The notes below the pieces were generated by a model. It saw only the letters and a list, made by a program, of their open reading frames with translations, was not told the origin of the DNA and made no database searches. A program made the position numbers and the translations under genes. A stretch of 64,000 bases of DNA from Shewanella acanthi (GTDB taxonomy: Bacteria > Pseudomonadota > Gammaproteobacteria > Enterobacterales > Shewanellaceae). This document shows, piece by piece, positions 42,501-47,849 of the stretch (positions within the stretch are counted from its first letter, which is position 1; every line of letters begins with the position of its first letter). The stretch lies in NCBI RefSeq assembly GCF_019457475.1, contig NZ_CP080413.1, positions 2,976,001 through 3,040,000 on the forward strand, in the 5' to 3' direction.

Positions 42501-45500
42501 TCGGTATCTATGCTATCAAGCGCTGCAGTCCAAGTTGAAAAACTATTGATGCCTGACAAGGTTAAGGTATTAAGACTGGTGTTAAGGGCCGCGCTTTGCT
42601 TAGCCCAAGACGTACCGTTATCCGATGACTTATAAAGCAATAGGTCCGCTTCTGTGAGCCCATTAAGTTCACTGTCATCATAATGGAACACTAAAGTACC
42701 ATTCAGGCCAGTGTCGTTGGTGGGGGTAATATCGTAGACCCGCTTAATCCCTATACCCGCAAACCCCACACCATGACTGCGGCTCACTGTGGTTGAGCCC
42801 ATATCGGCGGCGGTGGTCAAAATCGCGCCTAAACCTGCGACGTTTTGAGCACTGATATTACTCAGCAAGCGTGTGGTCGTTATTTCGCCAGTGCCAAGGG
42901 AGTCGGAAATAATCCCTGCCTGCTCAAAGAGGTAACCCGTCGAGCCTAAATCAATCGTCTGACCATTTAAGTCAAGATTCGGGGTTAAGAAGAAGTTGCC
43001 CGTCACCCCCATCGCCGTTGACAAGGTTGGAGATGAAGTGCTGCTAATCCCGAAATGATTCACCGTCGGATTACCCACAATATCTGGCATCACCGCCATT
43101 TTGCTGGTAATCCCCACGTTATCAGTGGCAACAGGTACAGATTGAAGAGACCAGTTATTGGCGTCTGTCCAATCCGAGGTATAACCTAGCCAAGTATTAA
43201 AGGCTGAAGATTTAACCCATTCTGTCCCTGTCATATTGGTGAGCGTGCCATCATGACCATTACCACTCACATCCGCGAGGGTTGTTCCACTGGCTGAATC
43301 AAATTGATAATAAGTCACTAACCCTGACTGAGCTGTCGGCGTTGGCAAAGTACGCAACATATTGTCACGTATTTCTTGCTCGGTACGAACGATATTCCAC
43401 ACTCTTATTTCATCAAGCTGACCTTTAAAGTAGTTCGTGTTGTTGTAATATTTCCCAATCATGATGTTGGGGCCGGTATTGCCTATGGTGAGAGCGAGAC
43501 CTGTGCCGATAGAAAAACACATTGTCGCAGTATCAATGACCTCAGCAACGCCGTCGATGTAAATGGTAATCCCAACATTTCTCTCATAGACCCCTGCTAA
43601 ATGGTGCCATTGACCATCGGCAGCAGGATCGGTATCAGGCTCACAGCGATAGGAGTTGGTGCCATCGGACACGTGCAACACCACTTTATTATTTCGGTAA
43701 CGCAGCCCCCACATGACATCTCGGGTAGCGGTTGAACTGTTGTGACGGGTGATAATTTCACTATTTACATTTGAGTCAAACTTAACCCATGCCTCAAGAG
43801 TGACTGCACTGCTAATCACATTCGTCGTGTTCCAACCCGTGCCACCTAATGGAATATAATCATTGATACCATCAAAAGTGAGTGCGTTTGTAATAGGTAA
43901 TGTCGCATCCCGATAAACGGCATTGATATTCGCGATCAGAGTTAAATTTGTGCCATCGGAGTTGTAATAGGAAGCACCATTATCGCCGCTGGCTAAATCG
44001 CTTACACCAGTAGAATCAGCAACCGTGCCGGTGTAAATATTAATGTTGCCGCCACTGCCTGTGGTGTAAACCCCCGACTGAAGCAGCACATCGCCACCTG
44101 TACCAGTCCCCGCGACCGCAGTATCCCCTGCATTTAAGGTAATCGCCGTTGCTGAAGTGGAGCTTGTGGTGAGATTTGCGCCAACCACAATATCGCCCGT
44201 CTGGCTGGTGATGCTGATATCACCGCTACCGCCATCGACAGCGGCAGACACGGTAATGGCATCTTGGGCATCATAGGTAAGATTCGTGCTGTTGTAAGTA
44301 ACACCATCTCCTGCTGTCACTGATGCCGTTTGACTAATGGTGTCGCCGGTTGCACTAAAAGCTCCTGCGGTATTGATGGTATTGCCGATTGTCAGGGCGG
44401 TGTTGGTATCTAAAGATAACAGTCCAGTTGTCGTCGTTGCGATTGCTGGGTCAAAGTGAATATCACCGTTAACCGCGGTAAGCAACACATCACCGCTAGT
44501 GGTGGTCAGTTGCCCCTTAGGACTAGTACTATTGTTCATCTGCAGGCCAATCCAAATCCCCTGCTTATTAGTGACAGTCCCCACTGACGTTAATGAACCT
44601 GTGATATCAATCGTACCACTGGTGGTCGTGATAGTGCTGCCAAGGTCAATCCCCAACCCTGCAACGTAACCTAAATTACTGGCCGAGTTAATATCACCAA
44701 TGAGTATGGCATCACCAGCTCCAGTATTTATCTGAGATCCTGAACGAACCCAAATACCGTGGTCTAAACTGTGATTTGCTGTGGCGGCATTTCGTCCTGC
44801 AGCATAATAATCACCGCCCCCCGTATCATGGGTTACAGCCCCGCCACCACCGAAAATAATCGCCGCATTATTGGTTTTTGACACGGCGTAGCCATCGCCC
44901 ACGGTAAGGCCATTCCAAGTGGTAGAGCCAGCCCCACCACCCAACCAGATATGACCACCAGCGGTGCTGATATTCCCGACACTAATTAGCCCATCGTCAT
45001 CACCATTTGAATCGGCCCAAAACACCACGTCACCGCCACTGGTGGAAATAGTGCCATTAACATTGCTTATATCTCGGGTTGACTTCAGCAAAATATCGCC
45101 ATTAATCCCCCCCGCGGTGGTATTTACTGCGGCATTGAGATTAATCCCGCCCGAATAAATCGACACAGGGCCCGCAAGACTTGTAGCTCCCGCCACAGTG
45201 ATACCGCTGGTATTGGTACTCTTACCGAGCACTAGGCCGCCAAGACTGGCGATATTTTTAATGACGACGTTGTTTAAAGTATCGGTTAAGATGAAATCAG
45301 CCGAGCTAGTACCAGTGCCTAGGCTGCCGCTCCAAGTAAACAGGTTCGTTGGGGAGAAATCGAAGGAGTCGTGAGTAGGCTCAACAATAAAGGCACCTGT
45401 GGTCGTGATAGCTGTACTGGTATTGTTACTCACGCTGAAACGATCGGCCCTAAAGGTAATATTGCCATTATTGGCAGTAACGACGTTTGTCGCTTGAATA

Positions 45501-47077
45501 GCAAAAACATCCCCCCCTTCGACGCCTTCGGCGATAAAGGTGATATTACCGTTTGTACTGGTAACCGTACTATCGGAAAGGTTGATATCAAAGACGCCAC
45601 TAAGACCAGATGAACCATCGAATAAAATATCACCAACTGCCGTATAGCTAGAGGTCAAAAGATTTAAACCTCGGCTCCCCCCAGTCGCTGAACGCGCATT
45701 TGATACCGTGAGCGTACCAGCTGAATTGACTGAGGCTCCAGCAAAGCTCATGGCATTAAGGTTTACATTGCTTGGTGTTCGAGAAACAAGCGTAATATTG
45801 CCCGAAGTATTAGTGGTAATAGCGCCATTGATTGTCATGACCACAGCACCCATCGCCAAATCAGCACCTGTATCGGAATCCAAAATAATATCGCCATTAG
45901 TGGCGGTAATAGGTGCCGTTGAAAGTTGATCGACACGGCCCCCATATACCGAAATAGGGCCATTAGCTGAAATACTGTCATTCAGCGTGACTACACCTTG
46001 ATAACCCAGAGTCACCCCGGACATACCGGTGTAATCCCCAAGAGTAACGCCAGTTAAGGTTCGAAAATCTGAAGCAAATTTAACATAGCTGTATTGGGCG
46101 CTGTTAAATTGAATCGTACCGCTGCCATTCTCATCATGTTGCCATGCAATGTCTTTTGTTGGTGTATTCGGAACTAGGGTAAAATGCCCAGTTGATGTCA
46201 GTACCAGTGGTGTGGTGCCAAGGTCATAGCGAGTAATGTTATCGGCGATAAGGGTAATATCACCGGTGCCTGTATTAATCTCATTGGTGTTGGCAGCAAA
46301 AACCGCGATACCACTGATACCACCTCCAGTGGTATAGCCAACGCCCGCCCAAAGGAGCACATCCCCGCCGGCGGTATTAATAATGGTATTAACAAAATCA
46401 ATCGCGTTGTAGTTATTCGTTAGGCTCCCAACCGATGGACCATTACCAACCGTTAGGCCGTTCCAAGTACTCGTTCCACCATTAGAATTAGAGCCCCCAA
46501 CCCAAAGGTGTCCCCCTTGGGTAGTTAAGGTCGTTTGAGCGAGATCGCCTAATGAAACCCCACCATCATTGGTATTGTCAGTATCACTCCACAGGATAAT
46601 ATTTAATGGATTACCCGCATTTGAAGTAATAGCGCCATTGACTCTCACCCGATTAGCCGCTTTTAGCGTGAGAGTGGCAGTCCCCCCTCCAACTTTATCA
46701 ATACTGCCATCAAGTAGAATGCTACCGACTACCGCCCCACCGTTGCCCACACTGGTCACTGTGACACTGGTACCATTACTCAAATCGGCAGCAATATCAC
46801 TAGATAAAATGACACAGTTCAGACCATCATCGGTGTAACTGCCCGCAGCAACAGTACAAGTAGTCGCAAGACTATCTTGAATAGTCACTTCGGCATTGGC
46901 ACCCATGGAGAGTAATAACAAGCCTGCCGCTGTTAATCCCTTTTTCGAGAGAAAGCCCCTAATAGTAAAAGCTCGGGATACGCTTTTGGAGGATGTAATA
47001 AATCGAGAAAAAACTTTATTTACAGCAACATGGTGAAATATAGAGATGAGTGTATTGACGAGATAATTCTTTTTCAT
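33422..47077 (-). CDS. Giant secreted mosaic surface protein (4551 aa), GlyGly-CTERM type
   Basis: A single uninterrupted frame of 4551 codons. Order of parts by residue: 62-residue signal peptide with a long basic N-region ending GANA; haemagglutinin-like beta-solenoid of Gly/Asn/Thr-rich repeats about 63-1060; LamG-like domain about 1065-1245; thrombospondin type-3 calcium repeats about 1525-1580; a cadherin-like unit about 1582-1680; an uncharacterised domain about 1700-1925; eight SdrD/Cna-B-like repeats about 1936-2705; a cadherin repeat about 2715-2805; twelve tandem-95 cadherin-like repeats about 2810-3930; a HYR-like, a Calx-beta-like and a PKD-like segment to about 4210; a second type-3 calcium segment and a choice-of-anchor-like domain to about 4425; a final cadherin-like unit. 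The tail KGGGAL, a hydrophobic helix and RRGRL fit GlyGly-CTERM, cut by rhombosortase after type II secretion. The Asp-rich repeats imply Ca2+ stiffening. I infer a long adhesin or filament. The exact substrate is unknown. Confidence 0.9.
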   Translation of the reverse strand: MKKNYLVNTLISIFHHVAVNKVFSRFITSSKSVSRAFTIRGFLSKKGLTAAGLLLLSMGANAEVTIQDSLATTCTVAAGSYTDDGLNCVILSSDIAADLSNGTSVTVTSVGNGGAVVGSILLDGSIDKVGGGTATLTLKAANRVRVNGAITSNAGNPLNIILWSDTDNTNDGGVSLGDLAQTTLTTQGGHLWVGGSNSNGGTSTWNGLTVGNGPSVGSLTNNYNAIDFVNTIINTAGGDVLLWAGVGYTTGGGISGIAVFAANTNEINTGTGDITLIADNITRYDLGTTPLVLTSTGHFTLVPNTPTKDIAWQHDENGSGTIQFNSAQYSYVKFASDFRTLTGVTLGDYTGMSGVTLGYQGVVTLNDSISANGPISVYGGRVDQLSTAPITATNGDIILDSDTGADLAMGAVVMTINGAITTNTSGNITLVSRTPSNVNLNAMSFAGASVNSAGTLTVSNARSATGGSRGLNLLTSSYTAVGDILFDGSSGLSGVFDINLSDSTVTSTNGNITFIAEGVEGGDVFAIQATNVVTANNGNITFRADRFSVSNNTSTAITTTGAFIVEPTHDSFDFSPTNLFTWSGSLGTGTSSADFILTDTLNNVVIKNIASLGGLVLGKSTNTSGITVAGATSLAGPVSIYSGGINLNAAVNTTAGGINGDILLKSTRDISNVNGTISTSGGDVVFWADSNGDDDGLISVGNISTAGGHIWLGGGAGSTTWNGLTVGDGYAVSKTNNAAIIFGGGGAVTHDTGGGDYYAAGRNAATANHSLDHGIWVRSGSQINTGAGDAILIGDINSASNLGYVAGLGIDLGSTITTTSGTIDITGSLTSVGTVTNKQGIWIGLQMNNSTSPKGQLTTTSGDVLLTAVNGDIHFDPAIATTTTGLLSLDTNTALTIGNTINTAGAFSATGDTISQTASVTAGDGVTYNSTNLTYDAQDAITVSAAVDGGSGDISITSQTGDIVVGANLTTSSTSATAITLNAGDTAVAGTGTGGDVLLQSGVYTTGSGGNINIYTGTVADSTGVSDLASGDNGASYYNSDGTNLTLIANINAVYRDATLPITNALTFDGINDYIPLGGTGWNTTNVISSAVTLEAWVKFDSNVNSEIITRHNSSTATRDVMWGLRYRNNKVVLHVSDGTNSYRCEPDTDPAADGQWHHLAGVYERNVGITIYIDGVAEVIDTATMCFSIGTGLALTIGNTGPNIMIGKYYNNTNYFKGQLDEIRVWNIVRTEQEIRDNMLRTLPTPTAQSGLVTYYQFDSASGTTLADVSGNGHDGTLTNMTGTEWVKSSAFNTWLGYTSDWTDANNWSLQSVPVATDNVGITSKMAVMPDIVGNPTVNHFGISSTSSPTLSTAMGVTGNFFLTPNLDLNGQTIDLGSTGYLFEQAGIISDSLGTGEITTTRLLSNISAQNVAGLGAILTTAADMGSTTVSRSHGVGFAGIGIKRVYDITPTNDTGLNGTLVFHYDDSELNGLTEADLLLYKSSDNGTSWAKQSAALNTSLNTLTLSGINSFSTWTAALDSIDTDGDGVPDVIDPDDDNDGLSDTDEVTYGTNPLLTDTDGDGISDGDEIANGSDPLNAPPVIAQSAPLTVTIDEDESPIAWVAPSVTAVDLNSGDTLTWSLETDGLHGTATVSGTGSSPSVLTYTPDADFYGVDYFKIKVTDGIETDYLLIKVIVNAQPEAGDPNAGGSSAINNFIPYTVGGQVVYDHESSSDPTNGGAAVQPSAIDIASCSADGASPGAMPSTWIKYEDTDTNLATTNDAYLVLRMRLDANPSESGRNGPGLQSAHWDFLIDIDNDGTNDYIIDIDGTYASSKLDRVWLYQDTNSNYLIDDGAAVKDYIAAGSNATAADKALSAVTVTEDTSVICGKSHDFYLDVRIPVDDFPDSFANYDANVGIGVFYSSSASNTDPLQKDWQGFRDVPPDTFEAVNGGFAAPVGSIAGTVFVDDNGDDTYQVGTESAFSSQSVEIFTEAGVLLTSGVDYTFVDNGDSYSVTGLAAGNYRIRNALASGYTQTTKNVTVIGASTAAIDIPVRVVSHITVFTFDDLDGDGVFDTGEPSLDGVAINLDGGSAGTTSGGGLLSLDFTSSSSGVYTISNVGYPSGYIPSSAVNVTVNYTSGSNLSVSFGLVAEGEIRGVVYYDKDGDGAKDGSESGLSGVTVTVTDESSAVVGSTTTASDGSYSVTGLVANTRYYVTETNPAGYVSSTSDMLPASFASGGSAIVNFGDLGAGSLSGFVFSDDNGNGRSDDGEQGLQYVVITIYNQGSSAVLIDGVTYQPGDIVTAVLTDADGYYNVTLPEGRYRVEEQDPLGYVSVTSNSKNITLPSSQTVANFADMKRGVVTGLVFNDLNANGVYDDGEPGVNGVVMTITAGPVTDTTQSDGSFYFGNLADATYSLSITVPTGFVATTAETKTVIVSDINVNAGLQFGIKVSGTIDGEVYHDINGNLRRDAGENGIGGVTISLNGGATTQTLVNGQYSFTGVTASQTYTVEETDPTNYVSTTANSVSVTLDSNGKADIPAVFGDQFSGIVAGTVFEDIDANSVQDAQEQSLPGLTLSLTGFTDTVTSSSGTFEFMRVSGSGLSLSLTVPQGYEVTTNNNPETINMTSYDGSSNFGLQPDATVLVYVFSDANNNGVQDGEELPLAGVTVTMTSGETGVSDANGLVRLTGITPGVNTATVSAFGGYTDTTPTSVVLYAEAGETAPVRFGKFINEAPWARPETIEVAENTATPLSLVTVVSGDNNGDSVTYSITAGNSAGKFSINPTTGEITLIGTLDYETVNSYSLTVQVSDGSLTGSAIVTINVTNVNEAPVANSQSLSTNEDVPLSITLTGSDVDGNSLSYTLLSSPTRGSVTGNAPNLVYTPTANFNGTDSFTFSVSDGSLTSNIATVSITINDINDLPIANAQSLSTNEDVPLNITLTGLDIDGSIVGYTLVGQPSHGQLSGTGASRVYTPAANYFGTDSFTFTVTDDDSGVSALATVVITVADVNDLPVANAQSLTTNEDVPLNITLTGTDVDGTIASYTLVSQPSHGQLSGSGANLVYTPSSNYFGSDSFTFRVTDDDGGVSAPATIVINVSDVNDLPVANAQSLTTNEDVPLNITLSGTDVDGTIASYTLVSQPSHGQLSGTGANRVYTPAANYFGTDSFTFRVTDDDGGVSTVATIAINVVSVNDVPVAVDDVLTMEEDGGPVTVNVLGNDTDADGDTLTVTSAIATSGQVSINPDGSLSFTPDADFNGTVTITYTISDGKGGTATATVTITVTSVNDAPVAIDDVTSTLEETPVTIDVLANDSDDDNRLIPSSVIITQMPLHGVVSVSPTNGRVTYTPALNFNGVDSFSYQVSDNLKVSSNVASVTINVIEVNDAPQAISDAVSTDEDLPVDIDILQNDIDIDGDDLDVSSIVIVQQPAHGQVSEQNGVLTFTPDTDFVGNDALQYKVADEHGLMSNVATVYFTVLDVNDAPVAEDDTATVDEDASVEIDILANDTDIEDGKPDPATVLIIQSPQHGRVSVDPITGVVTYTPDKDYFGPDSFVYLVDDSGNASPEEPPVHSNPATVTITVNPVNDAPVAKDDDIILEETDLPVVINILGNDLDVDGTILGSSVTIVAQPQLGTVAVNPVTGLVEYTPSLNYNGYDEFTYQVKDDQGAISNIAKVLLSIVAVNDAPVADEQSINLDEDSSASVILTGYDIEGSALSFTIIQLPAHGTLSGDAPTLVYTPNAGFSGEDTLVFKVSDGELDSNEATVTFYVAAGNDAPVAMPLELSTAANQTLPIVLDGSDEDGDTLSYVIVTAPLHGTLTGTGPNVIYTPDADYVGADSFTYLVNDGRLDSVAVTVNINVTVAAVAFDAVDDTFEVPANTSTLLDVLLNDIGPQGLLALISAKTSLGLVEVVDGKLLFTPPEGFSGDVIIHYLVRNDDGTFDTATATIKVIGDANAPVVTAPAAVFVDANALYTKVDLGVATAVDRFGNPLPVSLVSGVPFFEPGVNRALWQATDADGNRSTAQQLVYVRPLISLSKDQKVIEGQNATIGVHLNGVSPTYPLAIPYTVSGTSDSSDHTLVSGVLTITKGTEGVINVALLKDNTAESDETLIVSLSGDINMGNKRVHTITITEGNIAPQVSLNMVQNDHERLTIAKDQGLALISSQIFDPNEGDSHSYHWQVTRGSFSDVDADETSFTVDPSSMAEGLYVVQMTVTDDGVPALSQVVDIYFEVVSSLPELGLSDTDGDLIPDVIEGFADSDQDGIPNYLDSRDECNVLPEQGLEQDAFMVEGDPGVCLRIGLYTYSGEYSGAQLSDADIDKPDDELIPDPDADHVGGIFDFIARGLPEFGQSYQITLPQRTVIPDNAVYRKFSAEKGWFNFVEDDTNAVHSAQGESGFCPPPGGDVWQPGLVPGYWCVQLTISDGGPNDDDGLANGTIVDPGGVAVLLSNNQSPVAMDDTVSMKQDSHIDINVLGNDTDPDGDVVRVLSASANFGTVVVNADNTLTFTPPVGFVGTVIITYSIADGNGGTATASVTVTVETNLVINDELVTKGGGALTLYWLLLLIMGLGITRRGRL
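35285..38647 (-). repeat. Twelve tandem-95 cadherin-like repeats in the giant gene
   Basis: Each unit is 87-105 residues and begins after NDxPV with an A-x-x-Q/D, a Glu/Asp-rich opening and a YTPxxxFxGxDSFxYxV core. Units 2-4 are nearly the same length (91 aa) and the most similar. Confidence 0.85.
37556..38374 (-). repeat. Three 273-bp tandem repeats
   Basis: Three consecutive in-frame units of exactly 273 bp start at 38374, 38101 and 37828 (reading down). Units 3 and 4 of the array are about 87 percent identical in amino acids (12 of 91 differ), and long stretches are identical in DNA. This fits recent duplication and possible length variation. Confidence 0.85.
38650..38940 (-). other. Classical cadherin repeat region of the giant gene
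   Basis: It encodes an AxPETIEVAENTATPL opening, GEITLIGTLDYE and a VTINVTNVNEAP end, the canonical calcium-binding cadherin pattern. Confidence 0.8.
38955..41268 (-). repeat. Eight SdrD/Cna-B-like repeats in the giant gene
   Basis: Each unit begins with a G-x-V-F/Y-x-D-x-(D/N)-x-(D/N)-G type calcium loop, for example YYDKDGDGAKDGSE, FNDLNANGVYDDGE and FSDANNNGVQDGEE, followed by a beta-sandwich. There are eight openings over about 770 residues. Confidence 0.85.
43350..43890 (-). other. LamG/concanavalin-like domain of the giant gene
   Basis: It encodes LTFDGINDYIPLGG, VTLEAWVKFDSN, GQWHHLAGVYE and GQLDEIRVWNIVRTEQEI, the LamG-jellyroll signature. This is a carbohydrate- or protein-binding fold suited to attachment. 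Confidence 0.85.
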
Positions 47078-47080
47078 ATC

Positions 47081-47155
47081 TTAGTATCCCAAGGGTACGC
47101 CCAAGCCAAGAACAACTTGAAAGACATCAAAAACGCTACCTAAAACGCCTTTCAT
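47081..47155 (-). CDS. Possible 24-codon leader ORF upstream of the giant gene
   Basis: An ATG at 47155 opens a 24-residue hydrophobic peptide MKGVLGSVFDVFQVVLGLGV with a short PLGY tail. It is preceded by TAGGAG (spacing only 2 nt, suboptimal). Its TAA at 47081-47083 is in the same frame as, and 3 nt before, the ATG of the giant ORF, whose own ribosome site is weak (GGGA). Translational coupling is plausible. I cannot show that the peptide is made; it may instead be a chance ORF. Confidence 0.4.
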   Translation of the reverse strand: MKGVLGSVFDVFQVVLGLGVPLGY

Positions 47156-47217
47156 CGCTCCTAAAAGCTGCTTTCTGCTAGAAATCAGTATAGACGCCCG
47201 AATAAAAAAACCAGCAA

Positions 47218-47253
47218 AATGTAATTACATTGTTTCTAAAAATGACAAGTCAA
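47218..47253 (-). promoter_or_regulatory. Probable promoter of the giant gene, with palindrome over the -10
   Basis: On the minus strand TTGACT (47253-47248), an 18-bp spacer and TGTAAT (47229-47224). The -10 lies in a perfect 14-bp palindrome AATGTAATTACATT (47218-47231) that could be an operator. TTGAC/GTCAA elements recur just upstream. Confidence 0.5.
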
Positions 47254-47713
47254 TTGTTGACCATCCATTGGTGCCCTAATCAATCTCAAAGTATGAAATT
47301 GAACCACTTGTCAACCTTAGTAACCCTTTATAGGTATAGATAAAAGTAATTGTGAGTTATCGAGTCGAAGGAGTTGGAAGAGTGAACTTGAAGGAATGAA
47401 TTTACGACTTATAGAAACAGTCAAAAAAAACCGCCAAAAAACCGACATTGCTGTTTTTATTTGACTTCGGTTAATAACCGGCTGTTTCTGTTTTTAAAAG
47501 CAGTTTAGCCCTACGACTAACTGGTAAATGGATGAAAAACAGTCAAAAAACAATCTGGTATAACCAGTACATTTTTTAATCAAAATAAAGTCTTTCATTT
47601 CAACGCAATGAGCTAAAACCCGCATATTTACTGGCTTTTTAACTATATACATTCATTTCCCCCTCCCCTAGAATCCCCTCGCCAAGCAGATAAAAGTCTC
47701 TAGGCAAGGTTAA
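47254..47713. other. Non-coding stretch between the divergent giant and protease genes
   Basis: No gene is seen. The motif ACAGTCAAAAAA occurs twice (about 47418 and 47540), and related TTTTTGAC-like and GCTGTTTCTG elements lie between. The region is AT-rich and probably regulates both neighbours. Confidence 0.45.
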
Positions 47714-47714
47714 A

Positions 47715-47730
47715 TGTGACCTGGGTCATG
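47715..47730 (+). promoter_or_regulatory. Candidate CRP-like site upstream of the metalloprotease
   Basis: TGTGACCTGGGTCATG matches the left half of the CRP consensus and part of the right half, about 120 bp before the protease gene. TGACCTGGGTCA is also a near-palindrome, so another regulator is possible. Confidence 0.35.
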
Positions 47731-47849
47731 AAATGGCGAAATGGACCTACTCCAGACATACCAGATTTACGCTTTTTGAACGCCAACACTTAAGGTGGTT
47801 TTGCGGTACAGCAACCAGCAAGTTAGGCCTCAATGTGAAGAGATAGACA

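Noticed and set aside
47254..47849. Cyclic-di-GMP (GEMM) riboswitch controlling the surface genes
   Set aside because: I looked for the conserved GEMM loop motifs on both strands and found none.
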